Origin: Acheta domesticus
Taxonomy: Eukaryota; Arthropoda; Insecta; Orthoptera; Gryllidae
NCBI GenBank assembly: GCA_031308135.1
Contig: JAHLJT010009419.1
Location: 67,222,223-67,286,222, forward strand
Length of the DNA: 64,000 nucleotides
Reading direction: 5' to 3'
Shown: positions 34,877 through 46,965 of the stretch, piece after piece
Position numbering within the stretch: the first letter of the stretch is position 1
Layout: each line of letters opens with the position of its first letter
Position numbers and translations under genes: made by a program
The notes under the pieces: generated by a model
The model's input: the letters and a program-made list of their open reading frames with translations, nothing else
Told to the model about the DNA's origin: nothing
The model's database searches: none

Positions 34877-37290
34877 TGCAGCTTAATTCTGATTCCTTGA
34901 TAACAAATTTACATGCACCTGCTACCGAGATAACGGAAATTGAACCCCTTAAATCAGATCCTGCACAGCATTTTGCACTTTCACTGACCTCAGGAGCTGC
35001 GTGCGGGCAACTCGCGTGCAAATGAGAAAATCGATGAAGGGTGGGGAAGAGACCCAATCGAGGAAGTGGGATCCACCAATCAGAATGCGCAATTCGAAAG
35101 ATAGCGCGTAAATTTAAAGAGCAATCGGCAAGAACATAGATGTCATGTACAGTTCAACTAATATAGTGTTTTGTATTATATTGTAAATGTTTGTTCTCGA
35201 TATATGACAGGGCGAAATATGAAACTAAAACGAATTATACATATTAGATTTCGACACCAAGTATTATAATTGCTTGCTAGGGCTTCTAAAGTAATTCGCT
35301 TTGCTACGATGTAATCACAAATTTAGTGTTGTGCTAAACACAAAATTGTGATACTGAATTATTTTTGTTCGATGATGACAGCAATAAAGTATTTTTTATT
35401 AACTATGTTTAATTGAATAAGACGGTTCTCTCAAAGCAAAAACATATTGTTCTTAAAAAATCATGATTATTTTCTGTTCTAATTTCTGACAAGAGTGTAG
35501 AGTCGTTGACGACATCATATAAAAATATAAAGCCCTTTGCATTCTATTTAACCAATACCCATGATTATCTTATCGTTGTCCGTAATATATTGTGACAGAA
35601 GTTTGCTCGTTGATCTCTTTTATTCAGTTTCATAATGGGGAAAAATGGTCACAAATGTGCTATTAAACATTATCCTTCTTGGAATTTCCACATATTCTAT
35701 TTTTATGTCAATCTTGATGTGAAAGATTGCTATCATTATTTTCTTCATTTTGCTATGATTTGGAGATTATACCATTCCTGGTGAACTATCAATTATTAAA
35801 TTGCAATTTTGTGTTAGAATTAAATAATATTTTTCTGTTATATATGAGCATATATTTTAAAGCTATTGCTTTAAAAATGCTTAAGAGTCAAAATTAGCAT
35901 GTTATTTTCTTTAAAAAAATTATAAAATGAAAATACATACAGTGGTGGATACAAAGGTGGATATACAGCAGTGTACAGAACGTAAACAGTGAATTATGAC
36001 CCTGGTAACTTGAAATACTAGATATAATCCATTTAAACAAATGGGCATATAATTTTGAAGCATGGATCATTGTATTAGACGCCCAGGCATTCAATCCACG
36101 CGCCGCGTCTTGCTACGTCAGACTTCTCCCCTCCCCGCAAAGCTTCCTACTCCCCACTACTTGCACTTTCGGCGCTGCCACGGGCAGGCGAGCGGCTCGC
36201 AAGTGCAGAATGCCCGTGGGAGCAGGCGTTGTGCAGGTCTGCCTTAAATGCAGAGTAGAGGGCAGGGCAAAGAGAGAGCATTTGCAGTAAACGAAATATA
36301 TACGGCTTGCTAAGGCTCAACATCATTATTAGAAAATTAATCGTGATCTGGCGTAAATGGTTCCTCTCACATGTTGAATAGGATTTAGACCATCTCCTTT
36401 AATTCAAAGCTTGCCTCCCTTTCGTGACGCTAAAGCTTCGCCTCATTCTTCACTTGGTGAAATTAATCCTGGTGAGAATTGTTAGAGAAAATGTGTATGT
36501 AAATATGGTGGGTGAGATCTAAAACGCTTTTATTACTGTTAAAGTTGATAGTTCATAAAATTTTGAGAGATTATTACTCTTATGAATCCGTCTGATTAGT
36601 TATTTCTATTCTTGAGGAGTGAACCTTTAATTTTTCAGTAATGTATAATTCATTCACTTTGTATTTGTTGGTAGTTTGAAAGTGTTTGCCGTGTGCTGAA
36701 TGTTCCTTTGTTCCTTCCTTGCTAGATATGACGGAGTGCATTGTTAAAGGTTGCTGATGTCTTGATTTTGCTGAGCTGCCTTTTACGGGAGTTACAGTAA
36801 TTAGTGACTTTAAAACTTGTGAAAAGGTATTAGAAGATAAAAAGTAAGCAATTTTGGATGCCAAGAGCTTACGTTCGAAATAGTGAGCGAAAATAAAATT
36901 AATAATGTGAACTCCATTTGTATGTATTGAAGACTTGCTTGTGTAGAGAATCTTCTGGATATAAATTGTTTGTTATTTGAAAGAACTAAATTAACAAGGG
37001 GAAAGGATATCTTCACGATATCTTTTGACTAAAGTAAGCCATATGCATAAGAAATTAAGAGTTATTGTTGATCGAAGAATTCCATCCTTTCAAACAAATT
37101 TAGAAGTGCGGACATGGAGAAAAATTCTGAAAGACGCTTCTTTGGTATGTGTACCAATACAACACAGGGTGAAATAGTAATATTCGAAATAGAATGCAAC
37201 GAACTATAGAAGAATCCTCATTGTCGGATTGTGAGTATAGCTGTGTTGTGTATGTGAGATACCAGTTTGTATGAAGGTTGGCGGAACTGG
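34877..37290. other. Intergenic DNA; GC-rich foldback-like patch at 36.1 kb
   Basis: No gene recognised. At 36,155-36,225, CTTGCACTTTCGGCGCTGCC, then ACGGGCA..., is partly inverted by GCAAGTGCAGAATGCCCGTG, giving an imperfect stem. The rest is AT-rich. Confidence 0.4.
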
Positions 37291-37295
37291 CGGCT

Positions 37296-37500
37296 TGAGA
37301 GAGTTGGCGTGTTGGGCAAAGTAGCGCGTTGGGCAATGTTGCGCGTTGGGTAAAGTTGCGCGTTGGGCAAAGTGGCGCGTTGGGCAAAGTGGCGCGTTGG
37401 GCAAAGTGGCGCGTTGGGCAAAGTGGCGCGATGAGCAAAGTGACGCGATGAGCAAAGTGGCGCGTTGAGCATGGTGGCGTGTTGAACAAAGTTGACGTAT
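37296..37500. repeat. 17-bp minisatellite
   Basis: About 11-12 tandem copies of GTGGCGCGTTGGGCAAA with substitutions (GTTGCGCGTTGGGTAAA, GTGACGCGATGAGCAAA). Three overlapping minus-strand frames up to 129 codons are the same unit read in three phases. Confidence 0.95.
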
Positions 37501-38415
37501 CTTCACATCCTTGTTTAAGTGAATATCATGTATTATATGAAAGTTGATTTTAATTTTCTGACAATTTGAGATATGTTTTTCTTTAAAAATAAGAGCTGGA
37601 TTTCTAAAATTCGTCGAAGATCAACTAAATATTCTCGATGACTTTTTTAAAGAGCTAGGGAAATTAGTATAAGTGTAAATAGTTCAAAATAAACATCATA
37701 AAGAGTCGAAACATTTACAAATATTTTTAATTCATGCTGGTGAATTTGTTTTAGTAAGTTCTTAGAGTTATCGTAGTTTTGCTTTTCATTTCCTTATTTA
37801 TGAGTTAAGTTATGACTACTTACAATTTATGTAGTTTGCCAGAGACACTGATTAATATTTAGTAATAATAATCAGTATTTCAGTACCTTTGAAAAAATGC
37901 ATGTTAGTTATTTTCAGTGGTGTAACCAATTTTCCTTTAGACGGAGACTGTAGATATATTTTATCACTGACTCATATCCACTTGGATCTACAGCCGGCGA
38001 ATGTGCTGTGATGTTTAACGTTTGCAAGTGACATTTGCAATGATTTTCGTGGCTATTGTTGACACGTATTCTCATGTTAAGTCAATGCCAATATTAAGAA
38101 TTATATAACATATTTTAGATGAAAAATGTATATAAATGAAATATGTGTGTTTTAAAAGCTTTTAGGAATAGATTTGTTTATACTATTTTATTTATATTGC
38201 CAAAAAACTTATACAGCCAATTCAGTCTTGATTTATACACTTTAATTAACCGAAATAAAACACAACTTAACTACAGAACACATTAATTTATTTATAATAA
38301 TGTAAAAAATCGAATTTAACAGTTAAATAGAACAGGTCAAAAAATACTTTTTTGGGGGGGGGGGTTCGCGAATGTGGCCACGCGATACGTGCATCCCACC
38401 GGGGATCAGACTTGA
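37501..38415. other. AT-rich DNA, no gene recognised
   Basis: Nothing supportable; a run of 10 G occurs at about 38,355. Confidence 0.4.
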
Positions 38416-38697
38416 TTATCGGGGCAGGTGCACGTTACATTTTCTATTGAGAGGAATCACCCTTTTAATGCTGATTCCATTTTTATACCCCAGGGTTGTT
38501 AGCCCCGGGGATGGGATGAAATTATGATGAATGATGATGATGATGAATGATGAATAGATCCAGACATACAGGCACATACAAACATACAGAGGCACACACA
38601 ACACAATCATGCGCGAGGCGGGGCTCGAACCCGCAAGATCCGAGACCACTACTGCACTACTGATTTACTGATTTAGCAATCTCGGCCATAGGATCGA
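38416..38697 (-). mobile_element. tRNA-derived SINE
   Basis: On the minus strand the head has an A box TGGCCGAGATTGC (38,676-38,688) and a B box GGTTCGAGCCC (38,621-38,631), in the correct order and with a T-arm-like GCGGG/CCCGC stem. A body of ATGATGATG-rich sequence and CCCATCCCCGGGGC follows. An anticodon arm cannot be formed convincingly and the 3' end continues into SINE body, so it is not a tRNA gene. Confidence 0.7.
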
Positions 38698-38741
38698 TAT
38701 ATTATTATTATTATTATATAAAAATTAAAACGTAATATTTT

Positions 38742-38922
38742 TCATGTGTAAAACCAAATGTTACTGATCATGACGTAACATTTTGTGTATTTGCTTTTGT
38801 ATTTGACTTTAACTTAATAACTGCTTTGTATACTTGAATTTAAATAAAAGAAAAGTCAGTAAGACTGTGTAAAAGTGTGTGACATAGGTGGTAAAAGTGA
38901 TTTTATTTTGCTCGCAGGTTAG
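38742..38922 (+). mobile_element. Short mobile element, copy 1
   Basis: Almost identical (a few indels in homopolymers) to 40,257-40,430, from ATGTGTAAAACCAAATGTTA to GTGATTTTATTTTGCT. At this locus sequence continues to 39,000 with an inverted counterpart of the right end (TCGCAAAATAACATGACACT), giving a terminal hairpin. No coding capacity. Confidence 0.75.
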
Positions 38923-39520
38923 TGCCACTCGGCTTATCAGTCTCATGTCCCAACGTTTCTAGCTCGCAAAATAACATGACACTTTTATCACGAATATCAT
39001 AACTATTATCATGAATATTAAAAAGTAATGGATTATCATTTTTCTCGCCACGCACCTCAAATAAATATGAAATTCACATTTTTAGTTTTGCTGAACAAAG
39101 ATGGTACGGTAGCTGTTTTTAAATTTATCTACAAGGATAACTAAAAAAAATAGAATTCTACAAATTTCAAATTAACCAACAAGAATTAAAAAAACAACAT
39201 TGCATTGATTCTTACCAAATAGTAATCAGTGGTACTTACAGGCTTTCTTAATTGGAGTTCGAAATAAGTTTGCAAAATCGAAATGACTTTCAGACCCTGT
39301 AGAAAGTAGGATCTTAAATGACCTCTTTTGACATTGCAGAGATAAAGAGACTAATGGAAAATTAAATCTGTGTATCGCTTTGTGGCTTCAATATTTTGTG
39401 ATTACATTGAAATCCTCAGCAATCTAGAATTTCGTTAATGCTTTTTTTTCAATTAATGAAAACGTAAACTGGCAGAGAGGGAGTAGAGGATGGAAGGGGT
39501 AGACGGAGAGAGATTTTTGA
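38923..39520. other. AT-rich DNA, no gene recognised
   Basis: Contains the inverted partner arm at 38,968-39,000 noted for the preceding element; otherwise nothing. Confidence 0.4.
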
Positions 39521-39835
39521 ACGAACTCTGACCTCCGCGAATCGCGCATGTAGCGTATTCTCGTAATTGGCAATGGGGCGCGGATGGGCGTGACCTACAA
39601 ACGGAACGGGCGGGGAAGTGTGAGTGGCGCTGATATTAAAGGCCCGTGGGGGGGGGGCGACCCCGTTGCCGCAGCGTCGTTCGCCTGTCTGAGCGCGGCG
39701 CTTCTGCGCACTAACAGCCCTGCGCCCCCCCCCCCGCGCCGCGACGGCATATGCACGGCGCAGGGGCGACGGCTCGCGGAATCAGGGCAGGCGGAGGGCG
39801 AAGACCCCGTCGGCGATCCCTGGAGCACACGACAC
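39520..39835. promoter_or_regulatory. CpG island
   Basis: Sharp CpG-rich block starting CCTCCGCGAATCGCGCATGT and containing GTAATTGGCAATGGGGCGCG, G9 and C11 runs. The frames on both strands (99 and 83 codons) contain no motif. It could be a promoter or first noncoding exon; no TATA box or splice donor is convincing. Confidence 0.35.
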
Positions 39836-40094
39836 GCAACTATCAATCCTAATGTTTTCCTCTTCCCCTACAAATGTATGTAAATAAAATTGAAGTGTCT
39901 GTCTGGGAATTCAAAATAATTGTCTTTTAATAATCTCACATGTTTATTTAGTTGACACAAAACTCATTTCAATTGTTATTACGATATTTTTTGTTTAACC
40001 GGGGTAATCTTTGGGACGGCCAAACATATTTCGATTGATTCGTGTTTCCAGGCGTGTCAACAGCTATGGTATTTAGTCCCGTAAGTGAAGTGAA

Positions 40095-40745
40095 TGCTTT
40101 TTTTTATCGTGGGAGGTGTCGGTGATTTTCCTGTGCTGGAAAGTGAGATCCGAGACCCGACTAATGAGACCTACCCGTCGACTTACGAGGGTTTTCTCCA
40201 ACCAGGTATCTCACACCAGCGGGGCACCACCCCAGCTGGGACAAGCTGTAAGCTACTCATGTGTAAAACCAAATGTTACTGATCATGACGTAACATTTTG
40301 TGTATTTGCTTTTGTATTTGACTTTAACTTAATAACTGCTTTGTATACTTGAATTTAAATAAAAAAAAAGTCAGTAAGACTGTGTAAAAAGTGTGTGACA
40401 TAGGTGGTAAAAGTGATTTTATTTTGCTTGTCTCCCACTATGTGCAGTAGTGTAGTGCATGTAAGTACGTGTGTAAGTAAGAGGTTAGGATAGGATAAAG
40501 AAGAGAAAGGAATGATCGTGTGCGGTTCGTGGCCCGTTTGCCATGATACTGTTTTAGCACTTGCCTGGTGTTGATCAGACAGAAAATACCTATCAATGCA
40601 GTTGACTGCTAGAATTCTCCTCCAGACAGCTGAACTCGGCCTAGCTATGAAGGTAGTGGCGAAAATCCTGGCACTGTCAGGACTCGGATCCTAGGTCTTC
40701 CCAGCGAGATGCACTGCAGAGACATTTCTGAGCCACCTAAGCTGG
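40095..40745 (-). mobile_element. SINE-like element, long-tailed family, interrupted
   Basis: Minus-strand head at 40,745 (GTGGCTCAGAAATGTCTCTG, A-box-like; GGATCCGAGTCC, B-box-like, near 40,690). The body runs to 40,431 and the distal segment continues at 40,256-40,095 (CAGCTGGGGTGGTGCCCCGC, GAGATACCTGG). The interval 40,257-40,430 is foreign and equals the 38.74-kb short mobile element, which is absent from the 1.05-kb and 46.0-kb family members. Confidence 0.7.
40257..40430 (+). mobile_element. Short mobile element, copy 2, inserted in a SINE
   Basis: Near-identical to 38,742-38,922. It sits between two segments that are adjacent in other family members, which defines it as an insertion about 174 bp long. 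It starts ATGTGTAAAACC and ends TTTTATTTTGCT; the internal TGTTACTGATCATGACGTAACA is an imperfect palindrome. Confidence 0.75.
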
Positions 40746-41554
40746 TAACAACAAATATTTCTATGCGGTTTTCACTGAAAGAGGACTTTACCAAGCTACT
40801 TTTTTCATGTTATTACTTTCGCTTATGTAAAAAGAATGTCCAAATCTCTTCTCAGGATCTCTCCAAGCTGGCCAGGCTGGAGTCTCGTACCGCGCGCAGT
40901 CGAGGGTCATCATCTGTCTCACAAAATATTACTAACCGTGCGCCTGATGCAGACAAAAGTGACACCGACCTATAATGATTTGTATATGAATTGCTGAAAA
41001 TAAATTTTACACTAAATTTTCATATTAAATCTGATGAAAATATCAGTTCAATGATTGTGACGAAAAAAGGGAACCTTACTGGAGAGAAATTTCAAAGTTT
41101 TGTAAAGATACTAATATTTTTTTTATTTTCCCGTTAGTATAAATTGCATAATTATATAAGAGATAAAATGTTCATTGATGGTCCTTCACTGCAGTTTGTA
41201 ATGTTACTCGATTGAGAGGTTTATGTGAGGCTTACTGGTAAGACAACAGCGGTTTTCGACGAAAATTTACATTCCGAGTTTTGTTTAAGGCTGAAAGTGG
41301 GGAGAGGATTGTGGACGGAAGATTACTCACGATCCATCTCCCATTGTTTAACAAACTGCTGTGACCAAGCTATTGAGATGGACGTTTGGAAAAAGATACT
41401 GCGCATGTTCAAAAGTAACAAAGGGAAGGTTCTTCTTCTTTCTTGTCCAACCTTATGGAATGAGGAGCCCTCACCTCACTTCTCAGCCCTGTTGCCTGGA
41501 TAGAACAATGTTTTTTTCTAGCCTGACCTCACTCGTCTGCCGAAAGTTGTGTGG

Positions 41555-41571
41555 TACTGTAGTGTAGGTAA

Positions 41572-41603
<32 letters not shown>

Positions 41604-42085
41604 CATTGTCTTTGTGTGTGTGTGTTGGGAGAGAGAGAGAGAGAGAGACAGAGAAAGGCTGAGTGAGAGAAAGGCCGATAGAGAGAGAGAAAGACCGATA
41701 GAGAGAGAAATGCCGAGAGAGAGAGAGAAAGGCCGAGAAAGAGAGAAAGGCCGAGAAAGAGAGAAAGGCCGAGAGAGAGGGAGACAGAGTTAAAAAGTTA
41801 AACGGGGGAGGAAATAAAGGGCGAAGAAGGAAAAATCGCGCGTGGACTGTGATCTGTTTGTTAGGGTATTGTTCTGTCATTGTCTCTTATTGATTGATTG
41901 GAAGAACCACGTACTGACTACAGCAGTCGGTTGCTAGAATTAGCCCGCAAACAGCGGCTGAATTCGATCTAGACATATAGCAAGTGTCAAAAACCACCTT
42001 TGCCAGGACAGGATCCTTGGGACCTCCCGGTCAGTGACACTACAGTGCCAACAGTTGTTGCTCTGAGCCATCTCTGCCGATAGAA
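41555..42085 (-). mobile_element. SINE-like element with internal microsatellite expansion
   Basis: Minus-strand head at about 42,085 (GATGGCTCAGAGCAACAAC; GACCGGGAGGTCCCAAGG). The body matches the 40.6-kb copy (GAATTCAGCCGCTGTTTGC). The tail segment that reads GTAAGTACGTGTGTAAG on the + strand in the 40.45-kb copy has here become (GT)n at 41,570-41,620 and a GA-rich minisatellite with GAGAGAAAGGCCGA units at 41,628-41,790. Confidence 0.6.
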
Positions 42086-42089
42086 TTAT

Positions 42090-44249
42090 TAGGGTTCTCA
42101 TTAAATAATAAGAATAGTGAGGAGTTCCCTGAAACATTTAGTTGATATTATTCACATTTAAGTACATTGTCACTTCCCAATAACCCTTATCTTTACGCAG
42201 GGAAACGTCATTTCATTAAGACATTATCCTTCTATCACAAAACATCATGCTTTAACTTGGTGCGCTCTTGCTGCAGCTACGAATAATATGTACAAAGAGA
42301 ATAGTACTCGTTTAGTGTGTATTAATGTTGAAATCATATTTGTAAGGAATTGCTTATGAAATATGTATAAAGTATAATTTACAATCCCCACTTCAAAAGC
42401 TTTCTGCCAACATTGCTATAGTTCTCGTGCGATTTGTTGAGTTCTGGAACCTTTTTTTCACTTTTTCATGCAAAGTTGAATTATGAGTCAATTAAAAGGT
42501 AGTAATTAGCGTTGTTGGCGACCTTTTATTTTTGCTTTAGTAAAAGAGCAACTATTTGTATTGACAATGAACAACATACTTGATTAAGTAATACTGCGAC
42601 AATCTCTCACTCCTCCCACATCTAGCAAAGTGAGAGCTCGGAAAAAGTTCTGAGATAACACCCGTTCGATTTCGTCACGCTTCGTCACTGGTTTTCTTCT
42701 TCCACATCCCCGGCCTCGAGCGAGAGGGGAGAGAATAAAGACAGAAAGCAGCAGTCGCGGAAGCTGTTGTGGTTGGCAGGAGGAGGCGCGAGGGGCTCTG
42801 CTGTGCCAGAAGGCAAATCGCATTAACCAGCGGAAATAAAACAGGACGTGGCGAGTCAGTCGACCGGACCGTCCCGCCGTCTCCGCCGCTTGGAAGCCAC
42901 CGCAGAGGCGAGAGTATTCTGTTTCCGCACAGGGAACGGTGACTAAAGGGGCCCACACACGATCGCGTTGCAGGATCAGTTTGCCCGTCATATTTTGTAG
43001 GTTTTGAGTTTGACATTCAGAGGTACGTACACACGTATCTTTGCTTAGCGGAAAAACTCTCATGTTCTAAGATGTAATAAGACTGTAGCTGACGTTTACT
43101 CTCGGAATAAGTTCAAGGTACGGTCAACCACGAATCCATACTCTGGAGAAAGTCAGGAATCGAATGTGTTTTGTTGGAGACAGTTTTATCCATGGGGTTA
43201 TGGCGCACATATTTACCCTGACGGGTAAAACATGTCCTGACCTTGCACGTGAATGTACCAGTCTAAGCGCCACGCACAGTCTCTACACAGAGAGTGGGCA
43301 GCGAAAGCAACGACCCAGCGCATTAACACTCCAGTGCTGCGTAGATTTTGACATACCTCAGCGCAAACAAATTTTTCCTAACAATTCATGCCCAAAATTC
43401 TCATTTCATCTGTAATCAGAATTCATCTTGTATACGGGATGGGGTAGGGATCCTAGTATTTCAGAAAACGTGCACAGAATACAATTCTCCCCATCGCACA
43501 CCACACACTGTTTTTTATGTTAAAAAAATAAATAAAAAACAATCGGCGCGGGTTGCGTCAGTGACACCATATATATAATATATGATATATATGTGTCAGT
43601 GACACAATTTACATCATATATGAGGGGTACCTAGGCACGCCCTAGATACGTAACAATTTAACCCGTCCGTGGTTTGTCTCGCGTTTAACCGAATCCCCAA
43701 GACGCATCAGAAAAGACTTCTGTGGAAACGGAAAGACGTTTTCCAGAAGGAAGAACGTAAAATCTGTAAAATCCTTCCACGCTTATAGGAGGTACTTCAT
43801 ACGCTGGCACCTTTCAGAGACGTCTAATTGGACCTATAAAAAGATGTGAACTCAAATGTTGTAAACGATTGTCCAAAAGAGAAGTCATAAGTTTTGGGTT
43901 CAATTTTTACAACCCCTTCCCGTATATCCAGTTGTGTCAATCGTAAAATACCTTCCTTGTATTTATTTATATTCCTTTATTGGAATATTTGTGAACATAA
44001 AATGCAGTAGAACATGTAAATGGAATATATTAATTTAATAAATACTATTTTTACAATAATTATATAAGTAATATCTACACAACATAATGTGATAAGGAAT
44101 ATTTTAAGGGTATTAATCGGTTTTAAAACAATAAATTTATTTGAAAATTATGAATTATAAATGGTCGGTCGTGAGACGTCACTCCTTCCCGTGACCGCTA
44201 AGAGCCAGATTTTCGAAACACATCCTCTTTAAGCGTTTGTGAACTCTTT

Positions 44250-44250
<1 letters not shown>
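42090..44250. other. Intergenic DNA with a GC-rich block
   Basis: 42,690-42,960 is GC-rich and gives a 159-codon minus-strand frame (42,584-43,063) without motifs. GGGGCCCACACACGATCGCG at 42,949-42,968 looks like a transposon terminus but no partner was found. At 43,555-43,610 GTCAGTGACAC occurs on both sides of an (AT)-rich 25-bp stretch. Confidence 0.4.

Positions 44251-44302
<52 letters not shown>
44251..44302. repeat. (AAT)n microsatellite
   Basis: Uninterrupted AAT units. The sequence to its right (44,303-45,000) has motif-free open frames and may be another insertion at an AAT tract, but I cannot identify it. Confidence 0.95.
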
Positions 44303-45499
44303 CTTCACACTTTAAAGTATATTAACAAGGTAATTTGAGTAACCTGTTCAAACCATTTGTCATCCAGGCTGGTGGTCCAACTAGAAGTGTTCCCAAAGTC
44401 AATACCACGAGCAGGAGTTCGTGGCACGCGTGCCACGACGAAACCGCCCCTCCACGCAGTTTCATTACCTCGGCACCAGAGACAACGCCATCGCTAAATA
44501 AAAATTGTAGGGTTACTACTGCTCGTAATAGTTGCCTTTCACGACGCTAGTTGTTCAGAGAAGCTCGTGGCATGCTATGCCATCACAACGCGTGCCACCG
44601 CCACCAGTAGATCTTGACACTACTGAACCAGGCTCTCCAGTTATACGCTGTTATCAGGCCATATTCTTGAAGGTGACAAGATGGTTATATGTGAATAGAG
44701 AATTGATGTTCGAAACCACATTTCTTTGCCTACAAAATTTCCGATGACGAAATACTGTGATGCTTTGTCTGGGAAACTTCTGAGTTCAAGTAATTCTCTA
44801 AAGCAGATCATCTCTGAAAAAGAACAAGATAAAATCTATTCGAGGGAAAAAAAAACATCTGAATCACCCGTCGGCGAAGAGATGACGGGAACCTCAACTT
44901 CCGTCATGTGTTGCGGGGAGCGTCTTTTAGGTTGTCACTCCTCACTCACAACCATTTACGAACAGTTGCTTTTTTCGTTGTCGGAAGAAAGGAGAAAGTG
45001 GTGCTCCCCAAGGAAATTCTTCAGCTGCATTCGCCTTCTGTAAGTAGAAAGTCAAGAGAAAAAAATCTTACAACTGGAAACAAAACTCTCTTGACAAAAG
45101 ACTTCATCCCGTTTAACACTTTCGCATTAATTCACATTTATTTTCGCATCTCTCTTCATTTTTCACTTAGATATACTCATATTTCTTGAGGTCTTTCTCA
45201 CTATATCTTTTTACCAAAGACATTTATATCATGCGACTTTATTTCTTTCGCTCTCATCTTTTACTGCTTCCTCTGCAACTCTCTTTATCAAATATTCATT
45301 TATTTCTTTTTGTTTTCCTGAGGTAATTTTCTTTAGTGCTGATACGAATATTTGTAATGTTTTCCTTGTAATAATCATCTTTACGTTATAAAAATGTACT
45401 TGTGTATCGCAGGTAATTTGGATGAGAGACAATAAACTCACGTCTCGGTGTGATTTTGAGAGTTTACACATGAGTCCAGTGTCCATTCATCACTAAGCA
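44303..45499. other. Region upstream of DUF4789-like gene 1
   Basis: Frames at 44,335-44,550, 44,532-44,747 and 44,726-45,043 show no motif. GTAAGTAG at 45,042 is a good splice-donor match but no coding exon can be tied to it. No TATA box is convincing before the ATG at 45,500; GAGTCCAGTGT at 45,471 resembles an arthropod initiator only weakly. Confidence 0.35.
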
Positions 45500-45855
45500 A
45501 TGCATACTACTCCAACATTGCTCTTGTTGCTCGCAATTGTCGTTGCGTTTCAATCAACGGCAGTCATCGGTGGGCGTGTAAGGCCTGCAGTTCGGCGTGG
45601 TAATTTCTCTTCTACGACTACAACACCCCCGCCCACCACGTTGCCACCGGCGCACTTGCTGGGGTGGCGAGGGTACAGGCGCTTCCACGCAAACGACTCC
45701 TTCATCGGCCTCCCTGTGCGCTGCACCGCGGACGAGAAGGTGTGCTTTCGCCACAACATGCTCTTCAACCCGAAGGCAGACCGCTGCCAGCCCCTCGGAC
45801 ACGGATCTCCAACGGGCTGCCAACTCACGGCCAATCGGACGGAGTACGAGCGCGG
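45500..45855 (+). CDS. DUF4789-like secreted protein, gene 1, exon 1
   Basis: The ATG at 45,500 opens an 18-25-residue signal peptide (MHTTPTLLLLLAIVVAFQST). A Ser/Thr/Pro-rich linker (SSTTTTPPPTT, likely O-glycosylated) and the first cysteine module follow: GYRRFHANDSFIGLPVRC, C-F-RHN..F.P..C, then C of TGCQLTANR. The exon ends ERG with donor GG|GTGAGT at 45,856 (phase 2). The spliced product is 513 residues with exon 2. The module closely matches gene 2 exon 2 (GYRRFHANDS, EK.C.RHN, F.P....C). DUF4789-type families are arthropod extracellular proteins of unknown function; secretion is inferred from the signal peptide. This first coding exon is intact. Confidence 0.85.
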
Positions 45856-46019
45856 GTGAGTTCACTTGCGACGAGCGTTATTTTGTGTGTGACTGTTGGT
45901 AAGAAGGTGTGTAATGAACTTGACAGTGAATAGAATTAAAAGTAAGTAGCCTCTTATTGAGATGTCGAAACAATCTTAACAAATTAGCCACGGACTGCAC
46001 GTGACCTTTACTTCTTTTC

Positions 46020-46260
46020 TTTTTACCTTTACAGTCACGCACACTCGCATACACGCCCTTACATGCACTACTCTACCACATATGTAGGAAGCTTAGGTAT
46101 TGTTTCGGCTTGGGTGGTGCCCCGCTGGAGGAAATACCTGGAGAGCGAAATCTCCGCAAGCGGACATGTAGGAAAGTGCCGGCTCTCACGTACTAGTGAG
46201 GGTGAGTACACCTCCCGACATAAAACCTGCAATACACTCCATGGCAGTTGACGCGCCCGA
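46020..46260 (+). mobile_element. 5'-truncated SINE-like element in the gene 1 intron
   Basis: Contains the distal family blocks CCCTTACATGCACTACTC, GGGTGGTGCCCCGCTGGAGG, GAAATACCTGG and CAGTTGACGCGCCCG in the order seen at 1,350-1,590. The head is absent. Confidence 0.6.
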
Positions 46261-46789
46261 AAACATCAATCTATTTGTAAATCGCTCACATGACTTGCCA
46301 TCTCGCATCGCAGTCCTCTCAACTGGTTTTGGCACTACCCCGATGCCCCCACACTTCCTTCCAAAATTGATGCAACCCTATTTCCCCGTGGGATCTTTGT
46401 TTTGAGGGAATCCACTGATCCTTCTCAGCCGATTTTATTTCTATCGCTGAGATAGCTCATATATCCGAGACCCGAGTTTGGTTTAAAAATATGATATCAA
46501 GAAATATGCTACATTTGCACAAGTATTTTATCATCTACAGAAAAGAAGAAAAATCGCAAATTGTGGCAAGCTGTTTCTAATCAATGATCGCTAACAAATT
46601 AATAGATCATATGAAAACATGAAACGTTTTAGAGAAAATTATTTTTAACGAAATATGCAAAATATGCTCCTGTAATTGCACAAATATACACTAACATATT
46701 AATCTACATAGCATCCAATTATAATCAAATATCAAGAAATACCTCTCAGTCTCACCTAGCTATGCCCTGAAGCAACGGACAAAAATAAG

Positions 46790-46965
46790 CAAAATTATAG
46801 AAATCCGCTCTCTAGTGATTATTATGACTGAATGAGAGATGAAGATGATGTGTATTAAAGTTGAAATGGCTACGTGTGCATGGTGAAGAAGCATTTTATT
46901 CTTAATGCGGGATTCGAAGCCTTCCACACAACAGCCACGGCGTAACCGACTAGGTTACATAGGGC
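46790..46965 (-). mobile_element. tRNA-derived SINE, second family, in the gene 1 intron
   Basis: Minus strand: A-box-like TAACCTAGTCGGTTACG (about 46,955-46,939) and B-box-like GGCTTCGAATCCCGC (46,922-46,908) with 30-bp spacing, then an unrelated body ending with CTCATTCAGTCATAATAATC. Confidence 0.6.

Noticed and set aside
38590..38697. Possible tRNA gene on the minus strand
   Set aside because: A and B boxes are present but anticodon and acceptor stems do not form and SINE body follows the B box.
42584..43063. 159-codon minus-strand frame
   Set aside because: GC-rich block without domain or splice signals; overlapping 113-codon frame in another phase.
46908..46965. Possible second tRNA gene on the minus strand
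   Set aside because: Same reason: promoter boxes without a full clover leaf, followed by repeat body.
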